Assembly: GCA_026182355.1 (NCBI GenBank)
Contig: JAPFBL010000326.1
Span: forward strand, 186,001 to 250,000
Source: Hermatobates lingyangjiaoensis
Taxonomy: Eukaryota; Arthropoda; Insecta; Hemiptera; Hermatobatidae
Direction of reading: 5' to 3'
DNA: 64,000 nucleotides
Shown here piece by piece: positions 1 through 10,444 of this stretch. Position numbers and translations under genes: made by a program. The notes under the pieces are model-generated. The model was not told the origin of the DNA, did not search any database, and saw only the letters and a program-made list of their open reading frames with translations. Within the stretch, counting starts at the first letter, position 1, and each line of letters opens with the position of its first letter.

Positions 1-84
1 ATTTCTATTTGGTGTTTTAATTTGTTTTATGTATTGATTTGTACTGATTTACACTATTTTTAGTCAGACATCATGTTGTTGCAG

Positions 85-190
85 ATATCCTGACTATAGG
101 GAGCCTCCTTGGTCTCCAAATAAATACGAGAAGACTACTATGTATTGGACTGTCCTAACAGCAAGACTGGTCTTCGTTCTTATATTTGAG
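85..190 (+). CDS. anoctamin (TMEM16) gene, antepenultimate coding exon
   Basis: Anoctamins are ten-helix membrane proteins acting as calcium-activated chloride channels or lipid scramblases. The exon follows a TTGTTGCAG acceptor and ends at GAG|GTAATC. After one nucleotide completing the previous codon it reads 35 residues, including YPDYREPPWSPNKY and then the hydrophobic LTARLVFVLIFE. This corresponds to the family's conserved loop (Y-x-D-Y-R-E/D-P-P-W) and the start of the last transmembrane helix (LAARLAFVIVFE-like in vertebrates). It ends in phase 0, matching the exon at 2231. Upstream exons lie outside the window. Assignment to the anoctamin family is firm; the paralogue is not determined. 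Confidence 0.88.
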
Positions 191-294
191 GTAATCTATT
201 TATAATGCCTGTTTTTTATGCATATTTAAAACGTTTACAACAAAACAAGTTAAAAACGAATACCATAATTCGATTCTTTTGAACACTTATTGTT

Positions 295-775
295 CTGACA
301 TTATTATGTCTCAGATTCTGACATGATTCATATTGCCTGATTTTACCTTGATTACTTGATTGATGTTTCCTGATTTTAACTTGACGACTATTCATGTTGC
401 CTCATTTTCACTTGATGTCCTAAATCATATTGCCTGATTTTAACTTGAAGACACGATTCATGTTGACTGATTTTAACTTGACGACTATTCATGTTGCCTC
501 ATTTTCACTTGATGTCCTAAATCATATTGCCTGATTTTAACTTGATGACTTGATTCATGTTTCCTGATTTTAACTTGAAGACACGATTCATGTTGACTGA
601 TTTTAACTTGACAACTATTCATGTTGCCTCATTTTCACTTGATGACTTAAATCGTATTGCCTGATTTTAACTTGACAACTTGATTCATGTTTCCTTATTT
701 TAATTTGAAGACACGATTCATGTTGACTGATTTCAACTTGACAACTTGATTCATGTTGTCTCATTTTGACTTTAT
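295..775. repeat. degenerate minisatellite in anoctamin intron
   Basis: About fifteen imperfect units of roughly 31 bp built on CTGATTTTAACTTGA plus TGATTCATGTTGC. A higher-order repeat of about 120 bp is visible because the GATGTCCTAAATCATATTGC variant recurs. It lies wholly within the intron between 190 and 2231. Confidence 0.85.
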
Positions 776-1000
776 ATAAAACAGACTGTAGCCAAACATG
801 TCAATGGTGTAGAAACAATTGTTAAATTTAGTAGAACTGAATTCAAGAAAGAATATTTTTTAAGGTTATAGTTGTTTGTTATATACCATGATATTTTGTT
901 TCACGTTTAGTGGCCCTTCTCGTGTTATAAACATAATTTTTATATTAGTGGAAGTACTTTATTAATATATGAAAGTAATTATCATTTTCTATAATTTATG

Positions 1001-1163
1001 TTAGAAATGGAGAAAGCCATCATACCTCGTAAGATAGAGCTTTCAGACGTTGTCCACCTTCGATCGCAACTAACCTGATCGAAGATGGACAACATCTGAA
1101 AGCGCTCCAACGTCTCTAAGAACATCTTATGAGGTATGACGGTTTTCTCTATTTCTAATATAA
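1001..1163. repeat. foldback repeat with ribozyme-like core
   Basis: The left arm (1001-1078) is the imperfect reverse complement of the right arm (1077-1163). The ends read AAATGGAGAAAGCCATCATA and TATGACGGTTTTCTCTATTT. Each arm carries the sequence GAAGATGGACAACATCTGAA (or its complement), followed by an AGCGCT stem III block, a degenerate version of the hammerhead-like layout seen throughout the window. Related copies occur near 55050-55140, 56200-56860 and 57185-57345. Confidence 0.75.
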
Positions 1164-1569
1164 ATCATACTAACCTCAGTGGTAGTAACAATGTGCATGT
1201 ATTTTCTGTAATATCTGATGGTACTTTCAAAGTAGGATATGAGGGGGTTTGACTTCTTCATTCACTCCGGGTCTTAAAAGCCAGCTCTTGACTGGTAAAA
1301 AAAGTGTTTGTTTCTGTTCTGTGTAACATTTTGTGTTATGCATTGATATATATCGATGTACACCATGTTGTCAGGTATCAGTCGATGACTCTCTAGTTTT
1401 CGGCAGAATAATTAATAGTTTTCGTTGTATAATTAATATTGTAGTTGACTCTAGTATTTTACAGATAAAAGGTCTACTTTTTAGTTATGTTATTATTTAT
1501 ATGTTACATGCATGTAAGTAGTAAGGAAACTTATGTAATTACTTATATGGTTATGTTAATATACTATAA

Positions 1570-1690
1570 ACTCAAAAAAAAAAACAGAAAACATTACAAA
1601 AACTCACTTTGATATTTCAACGAATCGACTTCTTCAGAAGAGTAGATGTGACTCCCTTGAGGAGTGAAGCCACACTGTAGAAGCCCATAA
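1570..1690 (-). mobile_element. solo PLE-type terminal segment with hammerhead-like core
   Basis: On the minus strand, CTGAAGA (complement of 1631-1637) is followed by a short hairpin region, then GAAATATC, then a CAAAGTGAG strand. The AT|AT|C pattern after GAA fits a minimal stem III and cleavage base. There is no opposing arm. It lies in the anoctamin intron. Confidence 0.5.
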
Positions 1691-2202
1691 CAGAAAAATG
1701 GATAAATATACGATTAAACATAGAACATTGTTTTCAAACATTCTTTAGAACAAAATTGTAGTATTTTCGACATTAGTCAGTACATTTTCATATCTTTTAC
1801 TTTATCTTTGGTAAGCTAGTCTGCTAATATGTATGCGTATTTGTTAATGTGGGCAATAATATTATTTTTTTAGTTCATAGGAAGTGTGTTTTGATGTAGA
1901 ATCAGTAGAACTACTAATGTACTAAATGTACTAAAAGTTCACTGGCTTTAATTTTTATACATTAAAGAGTAATTCGACTTAACCACTGCCATAGTGGAAT
2001 CGATCCTCTATATCAGCTCCATAGTAGTAATTTTTATGTATAAGTCTTACGTTAGAAAAATGAATACGCTTATAAAATGGACGATTATATAACATGTGAA
2101 TTTATAAGTGGCTATAATGGTTATTAAATTAACCAAAGTTTGCTTCGATTGAAGGATGGAAGTTTTCAAATTTACATTTTTTATATGCTTAATGTATTTG
2201 CC

Positions 2203-2230
2203 TTTTCAGAATATATTGTAATGTTTTCAG
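2203..2230 (+). promoter_or_regulatory. tandem 3' splice sites of the anoctamin penultimate exon
   Basis: TTTTCAGAATATA occurs twice, with AGs at 2208-2209 and 2229-2230, 21 nt apart. Only the downstream AG gives an open frame; splicing at the upstream AG would read Asn-Ile-Leu then TAA. The two sites look like a short tandem duplication of the acceptor. Whether the upstream site is ever used cannot be told from sequence. Confidence 0.6.
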
Positions 2231-2467
2231 AATATAGTGGTACTGGTAGTGTTGGTAGTTCAATGGTGCATTCCTGACATTCCCGGCAAATTAAAAGCAC
2301 AAATTAGAAGAGAAGCGTTTATTACGAACGAAATAATCATCCATCAGGAAGCTTTAAGAAGCAAAGGTACTATTGCTCCGCAGTCGGTGCCCAACTGCTT
2401 GCAAAGAACAAACTCTGACGAACCTCCTCCTCCTCTACCACCCAAACCAAAGAGGTTTACTTCTCAG
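2231..2467 (+). CDS. anoctamin gene, penultimate coding exon (last helix and cytosolic tail)
   Basis: The acceptor is TTTTCAG before 2231 and the donor is CAG|GTAAGC after 2467, giving 79 codons with phase 0 at both ends. It opens with a hydrophobic run (NIVVLVVLVVQW) that completes the final membrane helix. Next comes CIPDIPGKLKAQIRRE, the counterpart of the vertebrate 'IPDIPKDISQQIHKE' segment that follows this helix. The rest is a charged helical tail (FITNEIIIHQEAL) and a proline-rich stretch (DEPPPPLPPKPKR) that could bind SH3 domains. A second acceptor-like copy lies 21 nt upstream and would bring in a stop codon. The family call rests on order and motif agreement with the preceding exon. 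Confidence 0.87.
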
Positions 2468-2539
2468 GTAAGCCACTTTTAAAAGAAATTTAAAAACTTT
2501 AAATGAGTTTTTCAGTTATTTCAAATTTATTTACAGTTA

Positions 2540-2860
2540 GTCCTGTTTTGGTATTATTTAGCGCTCCCAGTTTATTCAGCCATATCGCTGAAAACAACAA
2601 CAAAACAGACTGATGCCTTTTTTTACGTGAAAGCTCTTTTGCCGCATCTCGGGAGCTACAAGCTCTAGCCTAGGATAGAGGCAAACAAAACCTCCGAGAG
2701 GTGGACCACGCGGAGGCGAGCTTTCACGACCCTATATCACAAAAAAAAATAAATATCTTATAACAATTTAATAAAAGCAAAGCAAAAAGGTCCCACTAAA
2801 CAAAAAAAGTCTTCTTGATAAAATTTAAAAAGAAGCATATTTTTTAACTTCTAACACTTA
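2540..2860 (+). repeat. interspersed repeat, copy 1
   Basis: About 300 bp that recur at 35695-35995 with high identity. Shared blocks include GGTATTATTTAGCGCTCCCA, GCATCTCGGGAGCTACAAGC, GGCGAGCTT.CACGACCCTA and an A-rich tail containing AAAGCAAAGCAAAAAGGTCC. No coding capacity was seen. Both copies sit in the same orientation. It may be a SINE or a solo non-coding element. Confidence 0.75.
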
Positions 2861-2924
2861 GTTTTATACCACAAAACTGGAAATCAAGACCAACACAACT
2901 TATCAGTACGCCTCAAGGTACTAA

Positions 2925-3030
2925 AATATTCCCTGACTGTAATGTATTTAGTACTCGTTAAAGATCCCAACTTTAAATACACTTGAGTGAGGCAAAATTT
3001 AGGACTCCCCATGCAGAAATAACCCAGTGG
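2925..3030 (+). mobile_element. tRNA-SINE 3' fragment
   Basis: Matches the 3' half of the window's SINE: TACTCGTTAAAGATCCCAAC, then TTTAAATACACTTGA, then GGCAAAATTTAGGACTCCCC. The tRNA head with its A and B boxes is absent. It lies in the last anoctamin intron. Confidence 0.75.
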
Positions 3031-3320
3031 ATTGATAATTATTAAAAGGAGTGCCGAATAATGAATTAACAATACTTTCCGCCTATGGAACAGCTCTAAA
3101 GGTGACAGCCTATTTATTGGCATTAGAAAACAAAACAAACTATAACCAATTCAAGTTTTCATTCGTTATTTTTGTTTTCGCTTGTAACAAACGAACATTT
3201 TAGACCATTCATTAACATATACCATTATTAAATCGAAAAACCCTCATAAAAGTGGCAGTACAGCCATATATACATGTAATATCAAACAATTGCATTCACA
3301 AAATATTCTCATTGTTTCAG

Positions 3321-3389
3321 ATGATGTCCTCCGTAGGTGATTTCAAACAAGAATCACAACGTTTCATCTCCAAAGAAGCAGAAGTTTGA
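3321..3389 (+). CDS. anoctamin gene, last coding exon
   Basis: A good acceptor (CATTGTTTCAG) precedes 3321. In the phase left by the previous exon the frame reads MMSSVGDFKQESQRFISK then EAEV and stops with TGA at 3387-3389. It encodes 22 residues of hydrophilic C-terminal tail. Anoctamin tails are poorly conserved, so the call depends on splice signals, matching phase 0 and position rather than on homology. A possible poly(A) signal ATTAAA lies at 3574-3579. Confidence 0.7.
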   Translation: MMSSVGDFKQESQRFISKEAEV

Positions 3390-5094
3390 TTTTTTTCTAA
3401 GTATTTCAATTTTTTTTACGTGAAACTATAAAAGTCATATCTTTTAATTTTTTAATTCTAAAATTTATTTGCTCATTTCGATACCAAATTAGATTTACGA
3501 TTCATTATCCCAGTTTATTTATAAAAAAAAAAGTTGGCCTTCCCGCGTTAAAATATTTATTGTAAACAACTAAATTAAATTTAACAAAATCTATTCAGTG
3601 TTGATTTGAATAATTCAAATTTTAATATTTGTTGCTTTTACTGACTGTTGTTATTAATATTTTGTTATTGCCTCAAAAAAACCCACATAACTTTGATTTA
3701 GCTGCTATTGTTATAATTCAAGTCATGTGGTTGAGTTAGAAAACTAAATAATTACTATATTTCTATTATTGGGAATATTATAATTGTCTAATTGATTAAC
3801 TTCGTCGTTAATTATGGTATCAATGACTGTGCAATGGTACTATTCTATTATTTGTTTATTGAGCAAGATATGCACGATTTGTGCAATCTTTGTAAATTAT
3901 TTTTTATTAACTCTGAATTATCGGTTTAGTAAGCGAAATGTACTTTAATTATTTCAATATAAGTTAAAGAAATAGTGAGAAAACAGTACTGCATTTGTAA
4001 AGTGGTATATACTTGTACTATTAAGTACTTATAAATTGTTAATTCGTACTGGTATGTTTTTCAATGGTTTTAGTTTAACACGAAATTTTATAATATCATA
4101 GATGGCAAATTTTGTTATGCTGTGTGTTATCATATATGTGTGTTGTTATACTGTGAGCGTAATGTAACTCTCTGTTGCCATCTAGCTGTTTACGTGCTTA
4201 CTGTTTATTGTGAAAGTTCGGAGCTCATATCTAAAGATGAGAGACAATTGTTTCATGTGAAAGATAGTAAAATGTTGCATCTTTTTCAAGAGAGATGGGG
4301 AAATCTGTAGGGTATATTTTGATTTGTCATGTAAAGAAATATTGAGAAAACAGTACTGTATTTGTAAAGTGGTACATACTTGTACTATTAAGTACTTAAA
4401 AGTTGTTAATTCGTATTGTGATATGTTTTTCAGCCTAGAGAGCAGACCATGTTTTTTACGTGCTTTATACCAACGTTTTTACGTTTTTTTTAACACCAAC
4501 TGTTTTTGTAGGATAACGAAACTAGAATTGTTCTAAAGTGGAGTCGGCTTTAACGAACTGCATCAAAGTAAAAATACAAGTTGGCTTGGTACCCTGACAA
4601 AGACAAAGACAAAGACTTGAGGACTTGTAGTATGAAGGTAATATGTGGGAAAATAAAAATGAAATTAAGAAAAGAATAAGAAAGTAGTAAAAAAATGAAG
4701 ATTGAATAAGGAGTAAGTGAAATTGACTTGAGTTCTCCTCACAGTCTTTACCATCAGCCTGAGAGGACCACATGGGCTCTATATAAGGCAGCTAAAAATC
4801 TGTCAAAAGACAAAATGACTGACTAAGGGAAAACCTTGGTTCCCCCTTCTGATCCTTTAGCAGAAACTCCCTTCTTGAAAGCACTAAACTACACATGCTT
4901 GATTTCATATGGAACATAGAGAACATGTGTATCTTTTTCTGAGAGAGGAGATGAAGTCCGTTGGTTGCGTTTTAATGTGGTATGTAACTGAGCTTTTCAA
5001 TTAGACTTGGAATAAAGCAGATCAGTTTTAAAGCTGAAGCAGATGTAATGCCTTTTTTTTTTTTGGATTTTATCTTTGGTAAGATAAGTATACA
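3390..5094. other. anoctamin 3' flank, no gene seen
   Basis: AT-rich sequence that presumably holds the 3' UTR. The only internal structure noticed is a direct repeat pair (see 3962-4433) and a CAAAGACAAAGACAAAGA run near 4600. Short open frames here lack splice or family signals. Confidence 0.5.
3962..4433 (+). repeat. pair of about 100-bp direct repeats
   Basis: Segments near 3962-4063 and 4330-4433 share GAGAAAACAGTACTG, ATTTGTAAAGTGGTA and ACTTGTACTATTAAGTACTT and both end before GTTTTTCA. They are about 365 bp apart and may be flanks of an insertion or a local duplication. Confidence 0.7.
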
Positions 5095-5099
5095 TCCAA

Positions 5100-5430
5100 T
5101 CAGGTTAAACTCTCCAATTAGTCAAGGTGAAGGCATTTCGGATGATAGAGCTATCGTAAGTCTGCAGCCTACGATGTGAATTGAATTAAACTCTCCAACT
5201 TGTCAAGGTGAGGGCATTTCGGTTGATAAAGCTATCGTAGATCTGCAGCCTACGATGTCAATTGAGTTAAACTCTCCAAGTTGTCAAGGTGAAGGCATTT
5301 CGGATGATAAAGCTATCGAAGGTCTGCAGCCTACGATGTGAATTGAGTTAAACTCTCCAACTTGTCAAGGTGAAGGCATTTCGGATGATAAAGCTATCGT
5401 AGATCTGCAGCCTATGATGTGAATTGAAAG
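5100..5430 (+). repeat. 81-bp tandem repeat, four copies
   Basis: Four consecutive units of about 81 bp begin TTAAACTCTCCAA and carry GGTGAAGGCATTTCGG and CTGCAGCCTACGATGT. Starts are near 5105, 5187, 5268 and 5349. Divergence among units is only a few bases. Confidence 0.9.
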
Positions 5431-5439
5431 CTGTCTGCA

Positions 5440-6340
5440 TAAAGTTAGTCAAAGCAAAATTTAGGATTCCCAGTTATACTGTACCACAGAGCCTGCATGT
5501 GTTCTCTTAAGAACAACCACCTTACTTGACCTTCTTACTCTTACGAGGTGGATTTTTCCCGCATCACTAAACTACTACGAACTATTACTGCTATGTTTGA
5601 ACTGCTAGTAGCAAGGAGATGTTCAGTTGGCTCTGATCTGTGTTTTTATTTATTCTCAAACAACAGCCAGCTGCTACAGATACTATTATTTCACAAATGT
5701 AATCATATTCCTTTAACTCTAGAGTTGAGTATAATGATTTCATACATTTTTTTGTAAAAAGAATAATTTAATTTAAAAAAAGAACAAACTAATTGTTAGT
5801 GTTCAAATAACCTTGGCTGTGAAATAATTAAGAACCGTATAAACAAATACCTCATAGAATAATAACGATCTTACTCAACGAACAAGTGAAGTTACCTAAA
5901 TAAAGTTTAGTTATTTATTATGACATGGGATCTGCCAAAGTCGTACTTAGTAATACAGTATACAAATCTCTAAAGATTTTTATAATTAATGGAATCTCTG
6001 AATCAATTTGAACAACTTTATAAAATTTGTTTTGAAACATTTTCAAATTTTTATTTATGTAGTTTATAAATATTAGATGTGTTATGAAAAAGAATTTTGG
6101 TAAATCATACACATTTTACTTTTAAATTATGTTTCTCATTCATAGCTTATCAATAATTGATTACAGTGACGAGTTTTACGACTTATGCATATTTATACAT
6201 AGTTAAACATGTTTTATATTTAATGTTATAGTTAGCAGCAGCTTTTGCGCTCACAATTTTAGCGTCGGTTCCTTCGATCTTTCGGGAAATGTTTCGCGCT
6301 GCTATGTCGTGAATCTTAATATTGGTATAAGATGGCAGCC
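5440..6340. other. intergenic, nothing recognised
   Basis: Mixed AT-rich sequence with a possible short SINE-tail scrap near 5455-5475 (CAAAATTTAGGATTCCCAGT). No splice-bounded open frame, RNA gene or element was identified. Confidence 0.5.
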
Positions 6341-6354
6341 GGTCTTCTCTCAAG

Positions 6355-6552
6355 TATATATATATATGATCAAACCACAATAAGAAATGGGAAAACAAGA
6401 CTAAGTTAGGTTTTTGACTCTGACGAAGACCGCTTGTTACGGTTGAAAGATCTTAGTCTTGTTTTCCCATTTCTTATTGTGGTTTGATCATTGATTGTTG
6501 TTTCACGTGTTTATGTGTAATCTTTATATATATATATATATATATATTATAT
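6355..6552. mobile_element. foldback unit, family A, with hammerhead-like core
   Basis: Inverted arms around GATCAAACCACAATAAGAAA and its complement. The core CTGACGA (6420-6426) is followed by a GACCG/CGGTT hairpin, GAAAGATCTT and TTAGTCTTG. AGATCT is self-complementary, as expected for a minimal stem III. It ends in TTTCACGTGTTTATGTG and is flanked by TA microsatellites. Family A is the commonest foldback in the window. Confidence 0.75.
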
Positions 6553-7081
6553 ATTAGTGTACTTCGGTAGCAGTCCTTCCTTTATACATGATTGGTTATA
6601 CACGACTGAATATTGTCGATCGATGATCTTCTCCAACTTTTCAAGTTTGCGGAAAATTAATTTTTCGTTGTGAGAACAACGGTTCAAGGAATGAATTCTT
6701 CTTGTCGACGCGTTTCGACTGTCTACTGCAGTCATTTTCAAGACACAAAACAGGTGGGTTACCGGTCTCCTTATATAGGAGAACAAGCTACTCGGAGAAC
6801 AAGCCCCAGCAATAGGCCAAACCAATAACCAATGAGAAGGAAGAACCACAATAGCACAGCCAATCAGCGCTCACCCCCCTGACTCTCGGCTATATAAGGA
6901 GACCGGTAACCCACCTGTTTTGTGTCTTGAAAATGACTGCAGTAGACAGTCGAAACGCGTCGACAAGAAGAATTCATTCCTTGAACCGTTGTTCTCACAA
7001 CGAAAAATTAATTTTCCGCAAACTTGAAAAGTTGGAGAAGAAGATCATCGATCGACAATATTCAGTCGTGTATAACCAATC

Positions 7082-7112
<31 letters not shown>
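6553..7112. mobile_element. head-to-head PLE terminal palindrome, family E, with promoter-like centre
   Basis: Near-perfect arms lie at 6587-6778 and 6894-7084 around a loop of about 115 bp. Reading outward, each arm shows a TATA-like box (complement of 6769-6777; 6891-6899), TTGAAAATGACTGCAG, GAAACGCGTC (stem III ACGCGT then C), then an open frame HNEKLIFRKLEKLEKKI. The left arm continues to SCIKEGLLPKYTNI, which resembles the N-terminal region of PLE proteins. The loop has CCAAT boxes at 6822, 6829 and 6860. Both arms run into (TA)n. Confidence 0.75.
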
Positions 7113-7117
<5 letters not shown>

Positions 7118-7199
7118 AAAGTTTGCAGCAGCTTCTGCAAACTTTAACAATATATACTGGAGAGAAGACCAGCTGACATATATATGTATACATTTTTGA

Positions 7200-8105
7200 A
7201 CGTAAATGGTGGTCCATATAGTAGCATATCACATTGTTTCGAGTGATGCTACATTCAAGTATGTAGCATATTTGCTAAAATATTTGATTTTGTGACTAAA
7301 AATCAAATATTCTTTGAATTTTTAATCAAATCTAGCTGTTTCCTATTTGAGTAGTTGTTGATTATTTGATAACACTGGTCAATACAGTTTTTGTTGGTAT
7401 CCATGGTTTCTAAGCTAATTTAGATTAATTTACGGGTGCTGATTCTGAGAATCATGTTAATTTTGTCTCATTAGGTCAAGTTATTGAGATTTTTTGCTAT
7501 TTTCCTTAAAATTAGGCGTATTTCTAAATAGATACTAAGAGTCTTAATTACAATTGTAGTTTGTTATTGTGATCACTGTTAAATGATTATGACATCACAA
7601 ACCTTTTACTTTAAAGCTTTTACTTGCGTTGCAGATTTTTGGCGTAAAAATTAATAGGAGAGGTTACATACTCTCCTAAGCGAAATCCCTTAAACAAACC
7701 AAATGTAATACGTTGAAATCCAAATGTATTGCATATATTTTGGTTTGATTAATGAATATATGTCTTAAAGTTAAATACAATATTGTTTCTTCGATTTGCC
7801 TGCCTTTATGGTAGCTATTGCCTTCATACAGAGAGGGGTATACCATAGCAGAAAAAATAGACCTGATAGAGAAAAAACGCAGCATTTTTGGAGTCAGCGC
7901 CCTTAAATTAGATGAAAACTGGTTAAACATCGTAGGCACCATGACTAGAATTTTTTTTGTTCACCAGTGTAATTTTTTATTTTCATCTGCTTTGCAAGCC
8001 TGTGATAAAGATTAAAAAAAAAAGTTGTTACATGAACATTGTAAGTTTCATGTGAAACCGGAGTTCAGATCTACTCCCTAAGTTATTTTTTTTCCTATGT
8101 GTATA
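7200..8105. other. intergenic, nothing recognised
   Basis: AT-rich unique-looking DNA. Overlapping open frames on both strands around 7680-8015 have no family resemblance and no convincing splice borders. Confidence 0.4.
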
Positions 8106-8109
8106 TCTG

Positions 8110-8195
8110 AAACTAAAATTAAAATTTTAGTCTCTTACTAAGATTGATATTTCGAAGAACAGTTCTTTATCAGGAAAGACATCACAAGATAATAA
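8110..8195 (-). mobile_element. solo hammerhead-like segment
   Basis: On the minus strand: CTGATAA, a GAAC/GTTC hairpin, then GAAATATCAATCTTAG. The core departs from CTGANGA at one position. There is no second arm. Confidence 0.4.
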
Positions 8196-8286
8196 GAAAC
8201 AGTAGATATATGGTCAGACGGGTAGCTTGAAACGTAGTGATGTTACCCGAATATCGAACTTGGTAAGTGTTTTGTCTTCTACTTTG

Positions 8287-8288
<2 letters not shown>

Positions 8289-8330
<42 letters not shown>
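8289..8330. repeat. (TA)n microsatellite
   Basis: Uninterrupted TA dinucleotides of about 40 bp that directly abut the family B foldback. Confidence 0.95.
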
Positions 8331-8332
<2 letters not shown>

Positions 8333-8333
<1 letters not shown>

Positions 8334-8580
8334 AATTCAAAACGAAGGAAACACACAGAAAGACACAGACAAAACTCACATCGATATTTCGACCATCGTT
8401 CTCATGAGGAGGTGTGAAGAGCAAAGAGTCCCGCAGGAAGACAGGGCAGTGACAGAGTCCTGATGACGACGATGGTCGAAATGTCGATGTGAGTTTTGTC
8501 TGTGTCTTTCTGTGTGTTTCCTTCGTTTTGAATTTATTTTATTTAAAAAGTCCGCTGGACCGTTTCTTTTAATTGTATAT
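8333..8580. mobile_element. foldback unit, family B, with hammerhead-like core
   Basis: Arms contain AAAACGAAGGAAACACACAG and its complement. The right arm carries CTGATGA (8460-8466), a GAC/GTC hairpin, GAAATGTCGATGTGAG. Related copies lie at 20365-20560 and 24780-24985. It ends AAAAGTCCGCTGGACCGTTT next to TA repeats. Confidence 0.75.
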
Positions 8581-8582
8581 AT

Positions 8583-8765
8583 ATACCATGATAAACGGAA
8601 ACGGACCGGCAGGACAGATTTCACTTAAAATAAACTGTGACACATAGATAGAAACATAACAAAGACTCACTTTTCAATATTTTGACCACCATTACGGTCG
8701 AAATATTCAAAAGTGAGTCTTTGTTATGTTTCTGTCTATGTGTCACAGTTAATTTTAAGTATATA
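8583..8765. mobile_element. foldback unit, family C, core-deleted copy
   Basis: Arms are ACATAACAAAGACTCACTTT and its complement, with ends CCATGATAAACGGAAACGG and GTGTCACAGTTAATTTTAAG. The centre keeps only GACCACCATTACGGTC, so the CTGANGA block is missing. The complete form is at 43690-44010. Confidence 0.75.
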
Positions 8766-9058
8766 TATATTTGTAATTTTGTAAAGCCCAATTGGACCGC
8801 CTTTTCATTGTTTTTTTTTTGTTTGTTTTTAGAATATGTATATCCAGAAATATCAGAATAAACACTTGTGACTCTACAATAAAAAAATCACTATAAAAAT
8901 AATGGCAATAAGGAAAAAAAATGGAATTCATTTTGTGATAGTTCTTTATCAATGATCTGAAAAAAGGTAGAAATCAAGCGAACAATGGTGGGGATAATGT
9001 GAGAGAGTAGATAGGGCACTAACTACCCAACCCTATATACAGTAGTATATAATATATA

Positions 9059-9205
9059 TATATACCATGATAAACGGAAACGGTCCGGCAGGACAGTTTA
9101 CACTTAAAATAAACTGTGACGCATAGACAGAAACAACAAAGACTCACTTTTCAATATTTCGAAACATTGAAGAGTGAGTCTTTGTTATGTTTCGGTCTAT
9201 GATCA
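9059..9205. mobile_element. foldback unit, family C, short copy
   Basis: Same outer sequence as 8583-8765 (CCATGATAAACGGAAACGG). The centre is collapsed to TATTTCGAAACATTGA. (TA)n precedes it, and the right arm runs into sequence related to family A (GATCACGTGAAATAACAATC). Confidence 0.7.
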
Positions 9206-9324
9206 CGTGAAATAACAATCAATGATCTTGATCGTATATTATATAATATTATACTACTGTATATAGCATATATCATATAATATATAATAATAGTATATTA
9301 AATGATAATATATAATACATATAA

Positions 9325-9575
9325 AAGAAAAGAATAAAAAGAACACTTACAGAATTCAATATTTCGAACTGTTGTTCGTCATCAGGAGTTCCTTTTTACG
9401 CTAGTGCTGCTCTCATCGGTTGACTCTTCATTGCTTCATTCACGCTCCGTCCTTTGACGTGGGGAGATCTCTCTCACTTCGTCCTCTCTTCTAGGCTACT
9501 CCTGATGACGAACAATGGTTCCAAATATTGAATTCTGTAAGTGTTCTTTTTTCTGTGTCGTGCTTTATGTAATTT
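9325..9575. mobile_element. foldback unit, family D, with hammerhead-like core
   Basis: Arms share AAAAAGAACACTTACAGAAT and complement. The right arm has CTGATGA (9502-9508), a GAAC/GTTC hairpin, then CAAATATTGAATTC. The left arm gives GAAATATTG on the minus strand. A relative lies at 57895-58010. Confidence 0.7.
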
Positions 9576-9584
9576 AAAGTTATA

Positions 9585-9690
9585 TGTATATAAAGATTTC
9601 ACATAAACACGTGAAATAACAATCAATGATCAAACATTCCCTTTTCATATTGTGGTTTGATCATTGATTCATATATACATATATTATCAT
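9585..9690. mobile_element. family A foldback, core-deleted
   Basis: AAAGATTTCACATAAACACG and AATAACAATCAATGATCAAA are followed directly by the reverse arm CATATTGTGGTTTGATCATT. The ribozyme-like centre is missing. Confidence 0.7.
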
Positions 9691-10435
9691 TGTGGTTAAT
9701 GGTGGTTAGCGTAATTGTTAAACTGTTCAATGAAAAATACATTGTCTAATGATTATCGTTGAATCATTTGAAATTGAAATCTGAATTTCATTTTTAATTT
9801 TTGAATTTGAAATTGAAACCTGAAGTAATGTTGATGTCATCTTTGATACAGTTGCTTGCAGGAATGCTTCATGGCAATTATTCAGAAGTAGAGTTTATAA
9901 GCTGTGCCTTTTTAAAATATATAAGTAAATTTCTTCTTGCCTTAAAACTATATTTTATTTAGGAAATATTTGTGATCAAACAGCTTTTAAATCATTATTA
10001 ATCTTAATGAAAACTTGTAAAAACCTGCTTCAACCTTATTGTGAACTAGTTTTAATGGACTGTTGTGATAAACATAAAAGATTATATTTTTTTTTGCTTA
10101 ATGTTAAGAAATAAAGCTGATAATTTAAAGAGTGTTTCTTTAAACTGCATTTTTAGGGAAAAGTAAAGTTGTGTTTATATGAAGTTCATTAACAGTTTTA
10201 CGTTCTGTTCTTTTTTTAAATGTCTCTAAGCAGAATTCATATGGGAAGTGTATTTTGATTTTTTGTTAAACATTCCTTTTATCAAAGCATGATTTTTTCA
10301 TTGCTGCGACCCCAAGGTATACCACAAAACAAAAAAAATTTCGAAATATATTAACATTTTGAAGTCATTCTTGTAAATTTGTCTTGAATAGCCGTCAAGT
10401 GAACATAAAGGAAATGTATCATATTTATTTTGCCA
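9690..10435. other. intergenic, nothing recognised
   Basis: AT-rich sequence without open frames or recognised repeats. Confidence 0.4.
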
Positions 10436-10444
10436 TGTGAGGAA

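Noticed and set aside
5100..5430. Could the 81-bp repeats be a CRISPR-like array?
   Set aside because: Whole units repeat, without unique spacers, in a eukaryotic intergenic region.
6547..7199. Two host genes encoding near-identical proteins on opposite strands
   Set aside because: They are the two arms of one palindrome and encode a PLE N-terminal fragment.
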